A stretch of DNA of 64,000 nucleotides, from assembly GCF_002797895.1 (NCBI RefSeq), contig NZ_PGES01000001.1:3658001-3722000 (forward strand), given 5' to 3'. Position 1 is the first letter of the stretch. Each line of letters opens with the position of its first letter. This DNA comes from Janthinobacterium sp. 67 (GTDB taxonomy: Bacteria; Pseudomonadota; Gammaproteobacteria; Burkholderiales; Burkholderiaceae_D). The translations under genes were made by a program, and so were the position numbers. The notes beneath the pieces were generated by a model. It was not told the DNA's origin and did not search any database. It saw only the letters and a program-made list of their open reading frames with translations. Positions 39,851 through 49,830 of the stretch are shown in pieces.

Positions 39851-41172
39851 TGACCAATTACGCGGCACGGCGCGCGGCGCTGCTGGCGCAGATGCTGCCG
39901 GGCAGCGTGGCCATCATTGCCACGGCGCCCGAAGTGCCGCGCAACAGCGATTGCGATTATCCGTATCGCCACGACAGCTATTTCTATTACCTGAGCGGTT
40001 TCACGGAACCCGACAGCGCCGTGGCCCTGGTGGCCGCCAGCGCCACGGCGCCCGCGCGCGCCATCCTGTTTTGCCGCGCCAAGAACACCGAGCGCGAAAT
40101 CTGGGACGGTTTCCGCCATGGCCCCGAGGCGGCGCGCGCCACGTTCGGTTTTGACAGCGCCTTCCCCATCGAGGAACTCGACGTGGAAATGACGCGCCTG
40201 CTGGCCGACGCCCCCGCCATTTACTATGCGCTGGGCGGCAGCCTCGATACGCAAGTGAAGCTCTGGCGAAACAATGTGCGGCAAAAGGCCCGCAGCGGCG
40301 TCACGGCACCCGCCATCGCGCATGACATCAATGGCATGCTCGACGCCATGCGCCTGCTGAAAGACTCAGAGGAACAGCAGCTGATGCGCCGCGCGGCCGC
40401 CATTTCCAGCGCCGCCCACGTGCGCGCCATGCGCGCCACGCGGCCCGGCATGCACGAATATGCGCTCGAAGCGGAGCTGCTGTACGAATTCCGGCGCAGC
40501 GGCGCGCAGTTCCCAGCCTATTCCTCCATCGTGGCGGGCGGCGGCAACGCCTGCATCCTGCACTACAGCGCCAATAACGCGGTATTACAGGACGGCGAGC
40601 TGGTATTGATCGACGCCGGCTGCGAACTCGATGGCTACGCCTCGGACATCACGCGCACCTGGCCCGTCAACGGCCGTTTCAGCGGCCCGCAGCGGGCGCT
40701 ATATGAACTGGTGCTGGCCGCGCAGCAGGCGTCGCTGGACATGGTGCGCCCCGGCTTGCCGCACAGCGCCATCCACGAAGCGGCCGTGCAGATACTGGCA
40801 CAAGGCATGCTGGACCTGGGTTTGCTGGACCGGCAAAAAAGCGGCAGCTTGCAGGACGTCATCGCCAACAAGAGCTATATGCCCTTCTACATGCACGGCA
40901 CCAGCCACTGGCTGGGCATGGACGTGCACGACGTGGGCGCCTACCGCGACACGGGCGCACCCGGCAAGCCGTGGCGCGCGCTGGAAGCGGGCATGGTGCT
41001 GACGGTGGAACCGGGCATCTATGTGCGTCCTGGCCCGGGCGTGCCGGAGCAGTTCTGGCATACGGGCATCCGCATCGAAGACGATGTGCTGGTCACGCCG
41101 CAAGGCCATGAAGTCTTCAGCACGGCGCCGAAGAGCGTCGCTGAAATCGAACAACTGATGTCACAGGATTAA
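39847..41172 (+). CDS. pepP: Xaa-Pro aminopeptidase (aminopeptidase P)
   Basis: 441 residues from the ATG at 39847, overlapping the murU stop. N-terminal creatinase-like domain (NSDCDYPYRHDSYFYYLSGF) and C-terminal pita-bread metallopeptidase: LIDAGCELDGYASDITRTWPV (metal Asp pair), HGTSHWLGMDVHDVG (His), and MVLTVEPGIY and GIRIEDDVLVT (Glu pair). It removes N-terminal residues before proline. Commonly found next to ubiH in proteobacteria. Confidence 0.94.
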   Translation: MMTNYAARRAALLAQMLPGSVAIIATAPEVPRNSDCDYPYRHDSYFYYLSGFTEPDSAVALVAASATAPARAILFCRAKNTEREIWDGFRHGPEAARATFGFDSAFPIEELDVEMTRLLADAPAIYYALGGSLDTQVKLWRNNVRQKARSGVTAPAIAHDINGMLDAMRLLKDSEEQQLMRRAAAISSAAHVRAMRATRPGMHEYALEAELLYEFRRSGAQFPAYSSIVAGGGNACILHYSANNAVLQDGELVLIDAGCELDGYASDITRTWPVNGRFSGPQRALYELVLAAQQASLDMVRPGLPHSAIHEAAVQILAQGMLDLGLLDRQKSGSLQDVIANKSYMPFYMHGTSHWLGMDVHDVGAYRDTGAPGKPWRALEAGMVLTVEPGIYVRPGPGVPEQFWHTGIRIEDDVLVTPQGHEVFSTAPKSVAEIEQLMSQD

Positions 41173-41181
41173 CGCCGCCGC

Positions 41182-42324
41182 ATGCATACACCGTCCACTT
41201 TCGATCTCGCCATCTGCGGCGCCGGCCCCGTCGGCATGGCGCTGGCCGCCCTGCTGGTGCAGCGCGGCAGCCGCGCCGCCGGCATCGTCCTGCTCGACGC
41301 CAAATCCATCGAACAGGCGAGGCGCGACCCGCGCACCATCGCCCTGTCGCACGGCAGCCGCCAGATTCTCGAGGAAGCGGGGGCCTGGCCCGTGGAAGCG
41401 ACGCCTATCCATCAAATCCACGTCTCGCGCCGCGGCCAGTTCGGGCGCAGCCTGATGGACCGCAGCGAGCATGGCGTCGAAGCGCTCGGTTATGTGGCCC
41501 GTTACGGCGCCGTCGTCAGCGCGCTGGCCGACGTGTGCGAACGCTTGGGCGTGGCCAGCCTGCGCCCGGCGCTGGTGACGGGCAGCGTGGAGGATGGCGA
41601 TGGCGTCAGCGTGCAGATCGACCAGGCCGGTGCCGCGTCGAGCTTGCGCGCCAGCCTGCTGGTGCAGGCCGAGGGCGGCCTGTTCGGCCAGCAGCCGGAA
41701 CGGACCGTCAGCCGCGACTATGGCCAGAGCGCCATCATCGCCCATGTGCGCACAAGTGCTCCCATCGCGCACCGCGCGTATGAGCGCTTCACCGACGAAG
41801 GCCCGCTGGCCCTGCTGCCGCAGGACGACGGCTACGCGCTCGTGTGGTGCGTGCCGCCCACGCGCGCCGAGCAATTGCTGGCGCTGGACGACGCTGCCTT
41901 CCTGGCCCGCCTGGGCGCCGTCTTCGGCAGCCGCCTGGGACGCTTTATGCATACGACGCCACGCCTGGCCTATCCGCTGGGCCTGAACGCGCAGGCGAAC
42001 GGCACGGCGCGCACGGTCGCCATCGGCAATGCGGCGCAAACCCTGCATCCGGTGGCGGGACAAGGCCTGAACCTGGGTTTGCGCGACGCCGCCGTGCTCG
42101 CCCGCGTGCTGGCGCAGGACAGCAGCCCCGCCGGGCTGGAACGCTACGCCAGCCTGCGCCAGACAGACCGGGGACTGACCGTGCGCGTCACCGACACCAT
42201 GGCGCGCATTTTCACGGGCAGCGCCCCCACGCAAGGTTTGCTGGGCCTGTCGCTGGGTTTGCTGGACGCATTTTCCCCTGCACGCAAAGCATTGGCTGGG
42301 CTCATGATGTACGGCCGCCGATAA
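41182..42324 (+). CDS. ubiH: FAD-dependent ubiquinone-biosynthesis hydroxylase (UbiH/UbiF family)
   Basis: 380 residues. FAD-binding start AICGAGPVGMALAALL, the DG-type segment (RDPRTIALSHGSRQIL), and the second FAD motif AIGNAAQTLHPVAGQGLNLGLRDAAVLA. The family adds ring hydroxyls during ubiquinone synthesis. The pepP-ubiH order favours UbiH, but UbiF/VisC-type paralogues cannot be excluded from sequence reading alone. Confidence 0.85.
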   Translation: MHTPSTFDLAICGAGPVGMALAALLVQRGSRAAGIVLLDAKSIEQARRDPRTIALSHGSRQILEEAGAWPVEATPIHQIHVSRRGQFGRSLMDRSEHGVEALGYVARYGAVVSALADVCERLGVASLRPALVTGSVEDGDGVSVQIDQAGAASSLRASLLVQAEGGLFGQQPERTVSRDYGQSAIIAHVRTSAPIAHRAYERFTDEGPLALLPQDDGYALVWCVPPTRAEQLLALDDAAFLARLGAVFGSRLGRFMHTTPRLAYPLGLNAQANGTARTVAIGNAAQTLHPVAGQGLNLGLRDAAVLARVLAQDSSPAGLERYASLRQTDRGLTVRVTDTMARIFTGSAPTQGLLGLSLGLLDAFSPARKALAGLMMYGRR

Positions 42325-42439
42325 GGCTTGACAATAAGGAAAGAGCTGGGGCGAAAAAGAAACAGGGAACATATCCGGCATGGAGTAAACGGCCCGCGGA
42401 TGCGACAATGGCTGTCACCTGGTTTCTGGCGACCGTTCC

Positions 42440-43384
42440 ATGACAGATGCATTGCCCGCAGCACCGCCTGCCGCTCTTCCCGAAGTGCTCTTTTCCCGCC
42501 TGCTGGAAGACGCGCTCGACGCCGTCATCATCATCGATGAGCATTGCCGCATCCGCTATATCAATGGCGCCATGCAGGCATTGTCGGGCTATGCGAGCGG
42601 AGAATTGCTGGGCCAGACCCTGAACGGCCTACTGCCCGACGCCGTCGGCGCGCAGCACGACAACCATGTGATCAACTACATCCGCAGCTCGCGCACCTCC
42701 AGCGTGCTGGGCAAGATACGCGAATTCGCCATCCGCCACCGCGACACGCAAATGATCCCCATCGAAATGAAGGCCATGGACCTGGGCGTCGTCGACGGCA
42801 TCCGCTATTTCGGCGCCTTCTTGCTCGACGTGCGCGAACGGCGCGAACTGGCGGCAAAGAACGCCAGCCTGTTGGCGCAGCTGGAACAGCAGGCGCTGCA
42901 CGATGCGCTGACGTCACTGCCGAATCGGCGCGCGTATGAAGCGCAAGCCGAGCAGGCGATGGCGCGCGCGGCGCGCAGCGGCGCCGCCCTGACCGTGGGT
43001 GTGGCCGATCTCGACCATTTCAAGAAGATCAACGACCGCTATGGCCATGCCGTGGGCGACGCCGTGCTGCGCACGGTGGCGCAGGCGCTGCGCGATACGG
43101 GACGCATCACCGACGTGGCGGCGCGCCTCGGCGGCGAGGAATTCGGCCTGCTGTTCCCCGACGCCGGCCTGCAGCAGGCGCATAGGGTGGCCGAACGCAT
43201 CCGCGCCGCCGTGGCCGCCGCCATCACCCCCCTACCCGATGGCGGCCAGCTGCAGGTGACCATCAGCATCGGCGTGGCCTCCCTGACAGCCGGCGCCACC
43301 CTGGACGCGGCCATGTCCGATGCCGACAAGGCCCTGTATGCGGCCAAGCACCAGGGACGCAACAAGGTAGTGGCAGCCGAATAA
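42440..43384 (+). CDS. PAS-GGDEF diguanylate cyclase
   Basis: 314 residues: PAS sensor (about 15-135), then a GGDEF domain with an active-type site GGEEF (231-235). An RxxD product-inhibition site (RITD, 222-225) lies exactly five residues before it. It should make cyclic di-GMP and be feedback-inhibited. No membrane segment. Stand-alone gene after ubiH. Confidence 0.92.
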   Translation: MTDALPAAPPAALPEVLFSRLLEDALDAVIIIDEHCRIRYINGAMQALSGYASGELLGQTLNGLLPDAVGAQHDNHVINYIRSSRTSSVLGKIREFAIRHRDTQMIPIEMKAMDLGVVDGIRYFGAFLLDVRERRELAAKNASLLAQLEQQALHDALTSLPNRRAYEAQAEQAMARAARSGAALTVGVADLDHFKKINDRYGHAVGDAVLRTVAQALRDTGRITDVAARLGGEEFGLLFPDAGLQQAHRVAERIRAAVAAAITPLPDGGQLQVTISIGVASLTAGATLDAAMSDADKALYAAKHQGRNKVVAAE

Positions 43385-43385
43385 G

Positions 43386-43408
43386 AACGGCCCGCGCAAG
43401 GCGGGCCG
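43386..43408. terminator. Hairpin between convergent diguanylate cyclase and pntB genes
   Basis: ACGGCCCGC/GCGGGCCGT stem with a short loop. The plus side has no T-run; the minus side reads TTCTTATT after the stem, so it may stop pnt transcription weakly. Confidence 0.5.
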
Positions 43409-43428
43409 TCCGGTTGCTGATGCCGTCC

Positions 43429-44895
43429 TTATTCGACGGCTTTGAGCATATCCTCGATCACCTTCTTCGCATCGCCAAACACCATCATCGTGTTCGGCTG
43501 GTAGAACAGGTCGTTGTCCAGGCCCGCATAGCCGGACGCCATCGAACGCTTGTTGACGATGATGCTCTTGGCTTTATAGGCTTCCAGGATAGGCATGCCG
43601 GCGATCGGCGATTTCGGGTCTTTCGCCGCCGGGTTGACGACGTCGTTCGCGCCCAGCACCAGCACCACGTCCGTCTGGCCGAATTCGCCGTTGATGTCTT
43701 CCATCTCGAAGACCTGGTCGTACGGCACTTCCGCCTCGGCCAGCAGCACGTTCATGTGGCCCGGCATGCGCCCCGCCACGGGGTGGATCGCATATTTGAC
43801 GGTGATGCCCTTGTGCGTGAGCTTTTCCACCAGTTCCTTGAGCGAGTGCTGCGCGCGCGCCACGGCCAGGCCGTAGCCGGGCACGATGATGACGGTTTCC
43901 GCATTGCTCATGATGAAGGCGGCATCGTCGGCCGAACCCGATTTCACGGGGCGCTGTTCCTGCGCGCCCGCCGCGCCGGCCGCCGGCGCATCACCGCCGA
44001 AGCCGCCGAGGATGACGTTGAAGAACGAGCGGTTCATGGCCTTGCACATGATGTACGACAGGATCGCGCCAGAGGATCCCACGAGCGAACCGGCGATGAT
44101 CAGCATCGAGTTGTTCAGCGAAAAGCCGATGCCGGCCGCGGCCCAGCCCGAGTAGCTGTTGAGCATCGACACCACCACCGGCATGTCGGCGCCGCCGATG
44201 GGGATGATGATCAGCACGCCCAGCGCAAAGGCGATCAGGGTCATGACGATGAACGGCGTCCATGCGGGCTCGACGCCATCGGCGAAGCAGAACGCCAGGC
44301 CCAGGCCCACCATCACCAGCGCCAGCACGAGGTTGAGCATGTGCTGGCCCTTGAAACTGACGGGCGCGCCCTGGAACAGGCGGAACTTGTATTTGCCCGA
44401 CAGCTTGCCGAAGGCGATCACCGAACCGGAGAACGTGATGGCGCCGACGAAGGTGCCGATGAACAGCTCGAAGCGGTTACCGATGGGCAGCGCCTCGCCA
44501 TGCTTGGCGATATTGAAGGCCCACGGTTCGGACACGGCGGCCACGGCGATGCAGACGGCCGCCAGGCCGATCAGCGAGTGCATGGCCGCCACCAGTTCCG
44601 GCATCTTCGTCATTTCCACGGTTTTCGCCAGGTAGGCGCCGATGGCGCCGCCCGTGACGATGCCGATGATGACGAGGGTCAGGCCCATGCCGCCCGTCTG
44701 CTGTTCCTTCAGTTTCAGGATCAGCGCCACGGTGGTGACGGCGGCAATGGCCATGCCGCTCATGCCGAAGGCATTGCCGCGGCGCGCCGTCGATGGCGAC
44801 GACAGGCCTTTCAAGGCCTGGATGAAGCACACCGAGGCGATCAGGTACATCATCGTCACCAGGTTCATGGTGACGAAGCTCATGGCGTGACTCAT
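43429..44895 (-). CDS. pntB: NAD(P) transhydrogenase subunit beta
   Basis: 488 residues. About nine membrane helices in the N-terminal two thirds, then the NADP-binding domain III ([26 protein letters not shown]-type loop and [17 protein letters not shown]). Together with the two alpha subunits it couples proton flow to hydride transfer between NADH and NADP. AAGGAG lies ahead of the ATG at 44895; overlap with the upstream gene is four bases. Confidence 0.96.
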   Translation of the reverse strand: MSHAMSFVTMNLVTMMYLIASVCFIQALKGLSSPSTARRGNAFGMSGMAIAAVTTVALILKLKEQQTGGMGLTLVIIGIVTGGAIGAYLAKTVEMTKMPELVAAMHSLIGLAAVCIAVAAVSEPWAFNIAKHGEALPIGNRFELFIGTFVGAITFSGSVIAFGKLSGKYKFRLFQGAPVSFKGQHMLNLVLALVMVGLGLAFCFADGVEPAWTPFIVMTLIAFALGVLIIIPIGGADMPVVVSMLNSYSGWAAAGIGFSLNNSMLIIAGSLVGSSGAILSYIMCKAMNRSFFNVILGGFGGDAPAAGAAGAQEQRPVKSGSADDAAFIMSNAETVIIVPGYGLAVARAQHSLKELVEKLTHKGITVKYAIHPVAGRMPGHMNVLLAEAEVPYDQVFEMEDINGEFGQTDVVLVLGANDVVNPAAKDPKSPIAGMPILEAYKAKSIIVNKRSMASGYAGLDNDLFYQPNTMMVFGDAKKVIEDMLKAVE

Positions 44896-45206
44896 TCTTT
44901 TGCTCCTTGCTTGGCCTTCGGTTCTTTTTTACGGAACATCTCGAGCATGCGCTGCGTGACGAGGAAGCCGCCGAACACGTTGACGGCGGCCAGCGCCACG
45001 GCCAGGGTGCCGGCCACTTGCGCCAGCGGGCCGTCGGTCAGGCCGGCCGCCAGCATGGCGCCGACGATGATGATGGCGGAAATGGCATTGGTAACGGCCA
45101 TCAGCGGCGTATGCAGCGCCGGCGTGACGGTCCAGACGACGTGGTAGCCGACATAAATGGCCAGCACGAAGATGATCAGGTTGGTGATGGTGTGACTGAT
45201 TTCCAT
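44892..45206 (-). CDS. pntAB: NAD(P) transhydrogenase subunit alpha, membrane part
   Basis: 104 residues with three to four membrane helices ([36 protein letters not shown] is the conserved core). In this three-gene version of the enzyme the E. coli PntA is split in two; this is the membrane half, between pntAA and pntB. Confidence 0.95.
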   Translation of the reverse strand: MEISHTITNLIIFVLAIYVGYHVVWTVTPALHTPLMAVTNAISAIIIVGAMLAAGLTDGPLAQVAGTLAVALAAVNVFGGFLVTQRMLEMFRKKEPKAKQGAKE

Positions 45207-45230
45207 GATGTTGTTCTCTCCGGCGCCGCG

Positions 45231-46343
45231 TTATTTTCTGAGGATGTCATTGCCTGCGCAAACCAGGCTGGCCTTGATGATTTCATCCTCGCGGTCGATC
45301 AGCAGTTGATCTTCCTTGTCGATGATGAGCTTCAAGAAGTCCAGCACGTTGCGCGCATACAGGGCCGAGGCGTCGGCCGCCACCAGGGTCGCCAGGTTCG
45401 GCTCGCCCACGATGTAGACGCCGTGCTTGACCACCGTCTTGCCCAGCTCCGACAGCGGGCAGTTGCCGCCCTGCTCGACGGCCAGGTCGACGATGACGGA
45501 ACCCGGCTTCATGGCTTTCACCGTCTCTTCGGAGATCAAGACGGGCGCGGCGCGGCCGGGAATCAGCGCGGTGGTGATGATGATGTCGGCCAGTTTCGCC
45601 CGTTCGTGCACGAGTTCGGCCTGGCGGCGCATCCAGTCGGCCGGCATGGCGCGCGCATAGCCGCCCGAACCCTTGGCGATCTCTTTTTCTTCATCGGTGA
45701 GGAAAGGCACGTCGAGGAATTTGGCGCCCAGCGACTCCACTTGTTCCTTGACGGGCGGGCGCACGTCGGACGCCTCGATGACGGCGCCCAGGCGCTTGGC
45801 CGTGGCGATCGCCTGCAGCCCTGCCACGCCCACGCCCATGATCAGCACGCGGGCCGCCTTGACGGTGCCGGCCGCCGTCATCAGCATCGGCATGAAGCGC
45901 TGGTAGGTATTCGCGGCCACCAGCACGGCCTTGTAGCCGGCGATGTTCGCCTGCGAAGACAGCACGTCCATCGACTGCGCGCGCGTGATGCGCGGTACGG
46001 CTTCCAGCGCGAAGGCGGACAGGCCGGCCGTGGCCATGGCGGCGATATTGTCCGCGTCAAACGGGTTCAACATGCCGATCAGCACCGTGCCGCTGGCCAT
46101 CAGGGCCCGCTCTTCGGCATCGGGCGCGCGCACCTTGAGCACGATGGCGCAGCCATAGGCTTCCTGGGCGCTGCCGATCTGCGCGCCGGCGGCGGCATAG
46201 GCGTCATCGGGAATCGAGGCTTGCAGGCCCGCTCCGGACTGCACGACGACTTGATGCTTGGCTGCCAGCTTCTTGACTGTCTCGGGCGTTGCCGCCACCC
46301 GCGTTTCACCAGGCCGTGTTTCGGCCGGTATGCCTATCCTCAT
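45231..46343 (-). CDS. pntAA: NAD(P) transhydrogenase subunit alpha, NAD-binding part
   Basis: 370 residues, soluble domain I: MRIGIPAETRPGETRVAATPETV, the Rossmann segment MGVGVAGLQAIATAKRLGA, and EASDVRPPVKEQVESLGAKF, the alanine-dehydrogenase-like signature of PntA. First gene of the pnt operon. Confidence 0.96.
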   Translation of the reverse strand: MRIGIPAETRPGETRVAATPETVKKLAAKHQVVVQSGAGLQASIPDDAYAAAGAQIGSAQEAYGCAIVLKVRAPDAEERALMASGTVLIGMLNPFDADNIAAMATAGLSAFALEAVPRITRAQSMDVLSSQANIAGYKAVLVAANTYQRFMPMLMTAAGTVKAARVLIMGVGVAGLQAIATAKRLGAVIEASDVRPPVKEQVESLGAKFLDVPFLTDEEKEIAKGSGGYARAMPADWMRRQAELVHERAKLADIIITTALIPGRAAPVLISEETVKAMKPGSVIVDLAVEQGGNCPLSELGKTVVKHGVYIVGEPNLATLVAADASALYARNVLDFLKLIIDKEDQLLIDREDEIIKASLVCAGNDILRK

Positions 46344-46755
46344 GATGCCTCCGCTAATTGATAAACTGACTAGAATCTAACACGGAAAGCAGCGCGTTAA
46401 ACGTTTGTGAAGCAGCAACTTTTAGTTGTACGACACTAATTTACCCGTAATACCAATCCTTGTTCCGCCATGCGGTATGGCGACCGTATTGTGGGAAAGG
46501 TGTGTCAATCTCACCACAGTCGAGCACGCGTACGCGCTTGTTTTGACCACAAGGAAAGCCTATATTAGCGGGCGCTTGCTACCCTCTTGCCGACCAAGCC
46601 CCCATGCTAGTGCGCTCCCCGGGAAAGACGTAAGTACCTCCCACCGCTATTTGCTAAAACGTTGTCATTTATCAATATGTCCGCGCAACAAAAGGCCGGC
46701 TTCAAACCGCGCGCGCAGAACAAGATAAAATGTCGGCTCTTTCAAGGATGAAATC
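46344..46755. other. Intergenic region between pntAA and nudJ
   Basis: No gene seen. It carries the divergent start regions of both operons. The only promoter-like element I could read is the plus-strand pair at 46538-46566. Confidence 0.5.
46538..46566 (+). promoter_or_regulatory. Candidate sigma70 promoter for nudJ-mnmA
   Basis: TTGTTT (46538-46543), 17-nt spacer, TATATT (46561-46566). Start would be near 46573, leaving a leader of about 180 bases before nudJ. Confidence 0.4.
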
Positions 46756-47235
46756 ATGCCGAGAATCTGGAAACCCTCTGTCACCGTTGCCGCCATCGTC
46801 GAGCGCGACGGCCTGTTTTTACTGATTGAAGAAGAGACCAGCGAAGGCATCAAGATCAATCAACCGGCCGGCCACCTCGACCCGTTCGAGTCGCTGGAGC
46901 AGGCGGTGATCCGCGAAACGCTGGAAGAAGCGGCCTACGATTTCATCCCCACGGCACTGGTCGGCATGTACATGTCGCGCTATCAGTCGTTGCGCACGGG
47001 CGAGGACGTGACCTATCTGCGCTTCACCTTTTGCGGCACGGCCGGCGCCGAGCATGACCGCCCGCTGGACGAAGGCATCATCCGCACCTTGTGGATGACG
47101 CGCGACGAGCTGGCGGCGTGCCAGGAACGCCACCGCAGCCCGCTGGTGCTGCAGTGCGTGGACGAATACCTGGCTGGCCGGCGCGCGCCGCTGGCCCTGC
47201 TGCACACGCATGCGTCCGTTTTCAATAGCGCATAG
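46756..47235 (+). CDS. nudJ: Nudix hydrolase, NudJ type
   Basis: 159 residues. Nudix box GHLDPFESLEQAVIRETLEEA (39-59) matches GX5EX7REUXEE, with Ala in place of the usual last Gly. NudJ enzymes dephosphorylate thiamine and nucleotide pyrophosphates. It precedes mnmA by 31 bases, the same neighbour as E. coli nudJ. Confidence 0.88.
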   Translation: MPRIWKPSVTVAAIVERDGLFLLIEEETSEGIKINQPAGHLDPFESLEQAVIRETLEEAAYDFIPTALVGMYMSRYQSLRTGEDVTYLRFTFCGTAGAEHDRPLDEGIIRTLWMTRDELAACQERHRSPLVLQCVDEYLAGRRAPLALLHTHASVFNSA

Positions 47236-47266
47236 CAAAATTATCTAAAGTACACTGGAAAGCAAG

Positions 47267-48382
47267 ATGAGCAAGAAGAAAGTCGTTATCGGCATGTCGG
47301 GTGGGGTCGATTCCTCGGTCGCGGCATGGATGCTGAAGGAACAAGGCTATGAAGTCATCGGCCTGTTCATGAAAAACTGGGAAGATGACGACGATTCGGA
47401 ATACTGCTCCACGCGCCAGGACTGGATCGACGCGGCCAGCGTGGCCGACGTCATCGGCGTCGATATCGAAGCCGTCAATTTCGCCTCCGAATACAAGGAC
47501 CGCGTGTTCGCCGATTTCCTGCGCGAATACCAGGCCGGCCGCACGCCGAATCCGGACGTGCTGTGCAACGCCGAAATCAAGTTCAAGGCCTTTCTCGACC
47601 ATGCCATGACCCTGGGCGCCGACCTGATCGCCACCGGCCACTACGCGCGCGTGCGCCAGGCACCCACCGATGCGGGCCGCTATGAACTGCTCAAGGCCGT
47701 CGACGCCAGCAAGGACCAGAGCTACTTCCTGCACCGGTTGAACCAGGCTCAACTGTCTAAAACTTTATTTCCCCTCGGTGAAATCCCGAAAACGGAAGTG
47801 CGCCAGATCGCCGAAAAACTGGCGCTGCCGAACGCGCAAAAGAAAGATTCGACGGGCATCTGCTTTATCGGCGAGCGTCCGTTCCGCGAATTCTTGAACC
47901 GCTACCTGTCGTACAAGCCGGGGCCGATGAAAACGGCCGACGGCAAGACCGTGGGCGAACATGTGGGACTGAGTTTTTATACCCTGGGCCAGCGCAAGGG
48001 CATCGGCATCGGCGGCGTGAAGTCGTACCAGAACGCCGATGGCAGCAGCGACGCCTGGTACGTGGCGCGCAAGGATATCGCCAACAATACCCTGTGGGTG
48101 GTGCAGGGCCATGACCATCCATGGCTGCTGTCGCCGGCCTTGACGGCCGACCAGGCCAGCTGGGTCGCCGGTGTGGCGCCGCAGGCGGGCGCCTTGAGCG
48201 CCAAGACGCGCTATCGCCAGGCCGACGTGGCGTGCCAGCTGCTGCCCGATCGCGCAGAGCATTTCAGCCTGGCCTTCGACCAGGCGCAATGGGCCGTCAC
48301 GCCAGGCCAGTCGGCCGTGCTGTACGACGGCGACGTGTGCCTCGGCGGCGGCATCATCGCCAGCGCGACGGGCCTGGCCTAA
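47267..48382 (+). CDS. mnmA: tRNA-specific 2-thiouridylase MnmA
   Basis: 371 residues. PP-loop GMSGGVDSS (9-17), catalytic Cys pair in VLCNAEIKF and [14 protein letters not shown], and the conserved SYKPGPM segment. It adds sulfur to the wobble uridine of tRNAs for Lys, Glu and Gln. Confidence 0.97.
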   Translation: MSKKKVVIGMSGGVDSSVAAWMLKEQGYEVIGLFMKNWEDDDDSEYCSTRQDWIDAASVADVIGVDIEAVNFASEYKDRVFADFLREYQAGRTPNPDVLCNAEIKFKAFLDHAMTLGADLIATGHYARVRQAPTDAGRYELLKAVDASKDQSYFLHRLNQAQLSKTLFPLGEIPKTEVRQIAEKLALPNAQKKDSTGICFIGERPFREFLNRYLSYKPGPMKTADGKTVGEHVGLSFYTLGQRKGIGIGGVKSYQNADGSSDAWYVARKDIANNTLWVVQGHDHPWLLSPALTADQASWVAGVAPQAGALSAKTRYRQADVACQLLPDRAEHFSLAFDQAQWAVTPGQSAVLYDGDVCLGGGIIASATGLA

Positions 48383-48427
48383 AGTTAGCTTGGTTAAGTT
48401 GATTTTTACTAATCCAACTCAATAACA

Positions 48428-48545
48428 ACACCTGAGAAAATCGTAGCGAGCGGCAGTGAGTTGTGGCCGAGAAGCGCAACTGTACTTTAGTACAGTGAGC
48501 ATCGCCGGCCGCAAATCGCGACGCGCAGTAGATTTTATCAGGTGT
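48428..48545. repeat. 118-nt imperfect palindromic element
   Basis: Ends ACACCTGA and TCAGGTGT are exact reverse complements, followed inward by AAAATC/GATTTT; the centre is the perfect CTGTACT-TT-AGTACAG. The intervening arms pair partly (TTGTGGCCG with TTGCGGCCG in the complement). It looks like a dispersed REP/MITE-type unit. Its right end overlaps the last codons and stop of the receiver protein gene. Confidence 0.75.
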
Positions 48546-48948
48546 CTTTCGCAGCGGCGGCAAGCGCCTGCTGCTGCTTGCGCACCATGGCAATGACCGT
48601 ATTGCGCACGGTTTTCAGGACCGTGTCGGCCATGAACGGTTTCACGATGAAGCCCGACACGCCCATGGCGTGGGCCGCCTGCAGCGAGGCGGCGTCGATG
48701 CCGCCCGAGACCATGAATATGAGCGTCTTCGGATACTGGGCGCGGATGGTTTGCACCACATTCGTCCCATCTTCCACCTGCTCGCGCGCGATGCACACGA
48801 AATGCGGATGGTGCTTGACCAGCAGCGCCAGCCCCAGCGCGCTCGTATGCGTCTGCCCGCAGACATCGTAGCCGCCATCGGTCAGGACCGTGTTCAGCAG
48901 GCCGCGCGCCACGGCGCTGCTATCGATCAGGACTGTCTTTAACATCAT
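48538..48948 (-). CDS. CheY-like receiver protein lacking the phospho-acceptor aspartate
   Basis: 136 residues, a single receiver fold (MLKTVLIDSSAVARGLLNTVL ... GFIVKPFMADTV). The strand that normally ends in the phosphorylated Asp reads HFVCIAREQVEDG, with Ala54 at that place; the acidic pocket is reduced to one Asp (Asp9); the KPF lysine remains. It is therefore a pseudo-receiver, unlikely to be phosphorylated. AAGGAAA precedes the start. The stop codon lies in the palindromic element 48428-48545. Confidence 0.8.
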   Translation of the reverse strand: MMLKTVLIDSSAVARGLLNTVLTDGGYDVCGQTHTSALGLALLVKHHPHFVCIAREQVEDGTNVVQTIRAQYPKTLIFMVSGGIDAASLQAAHAMGVSGFIVKPFMADTVLKTVRNTVIAMVRKQQQALAAAAKDT

Positions 48949-48985
48949 GATTACTTTCCTTGCTTGATTGTTCTTGCCTGACGTT

Positions 48986-49759
48986 TTACTTTTCCCACAC
49001 CAGCTTGTTCCAGGTCACGCCTAAAGTCACGTCAGTCTTGAGCGCAACTAACTTTCTTGAAAGATACAGTATTTCCCGCTCTTTTCGCAGGCTTTCGCCC
49101 AGCGCGCCCGGCAAAATGCCCGCGCCGGCCATGACGGCGTCGATATTGCCGTAGGCGCGCAACAGTTTCGCGCCAGTCTTCAGGCCGATCTTCGACACGC
49201 CGGGGATGCTGTCGGTGACGTCGCCCATCAGCGCCAGCAGGTCGGGCAGCAGTTCCGGCGGCACACCGAACTTTTTCTCGACCCAGGCATGGTCGTGCCA
49301 GATGCCCTTGAAGTGGTCCCACACGAGCGCGCCGTGGGCGATCAGGCCATGCAAATCCTTGTCGGTGGTGGCGATGACGGCCGCGCCGCGGCCCTCGTGC
49401 AGCCAGCGCATGACGGCCGTGCCGATCACGTCGTCGGCCTCGACCTCGGGAATGCTGACCACGTGCATGCCGAAGCTGGCCAGGGTGGCATAAAAGCCGG
49501 GCAAGGCGTCGCGCAGCACCTGCGGCATGGGCTGGCGCCCTTCGCGGTAACCGGCATACAGGGCGTGGCGCCACGTGGGGCCGCCGAAATCGAAGGCCGG
49601 CAGGATGTGCGTCGGCTCGTGATCGTTGATGAGGGTGCGGAACGACGACAGCGCATGGCGCAGCGCGATCTCCGCCTTCAGGTCGGAATCGGGTTCAGGA
49701 CTGGCTTCGTAGACGCGGCGTACGATATTCAAGCCGTCGATAGCGAGGAGTCTGGCCAT
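48986..49759 (-). CDS. 5'-3' exonuclease (Xni/polymerase I N-domain type)
   Basis: 257 residues. N-terminal metal site AIDGLNIVRRVYE, VEADDVIGTAVMRW, ATTDKDLHGLI, followed by the helix-hairpin segment LMGDVTDSIPGVSKIGLKTGAKLL. This is the fold of the PolI 5' nuclease domain and of E. coli ExoIX; as a stand-alone gene the latter is the closer parallel. Probably trims RNA/DNA flaps. Confidence 0.88.
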   Translation of the reverse strand: MARLLAIDGLNIVRRVYEASPEPDSDLKAEIALRHALSSFRTLINDHEPTHILPAFDFGGPTWRHALYAGYREGRQPMPQVLRDALPGFYATLASFGMHVVSIPEVEADDVIGTAVMRWLHEGRGAAVIATTDKDLHGLIAHGALVWDHFKGIWHDHAWVEKKFGVPPELLPDLLALMGDVTDSIPGVSKIGLKTGAKLLRAYGNIDAVMAGAGILPGALGESLRKEREILYLSRKLVALKTDVTLGVTWNKLVWEK

Positions 49760-49830
49760 GCGGTAAGTGGATACTGGTTGAATCGATCATTTTACCGTAC
49801 GGTTCCCCGCACATAGCCCTTGAATGCCCT

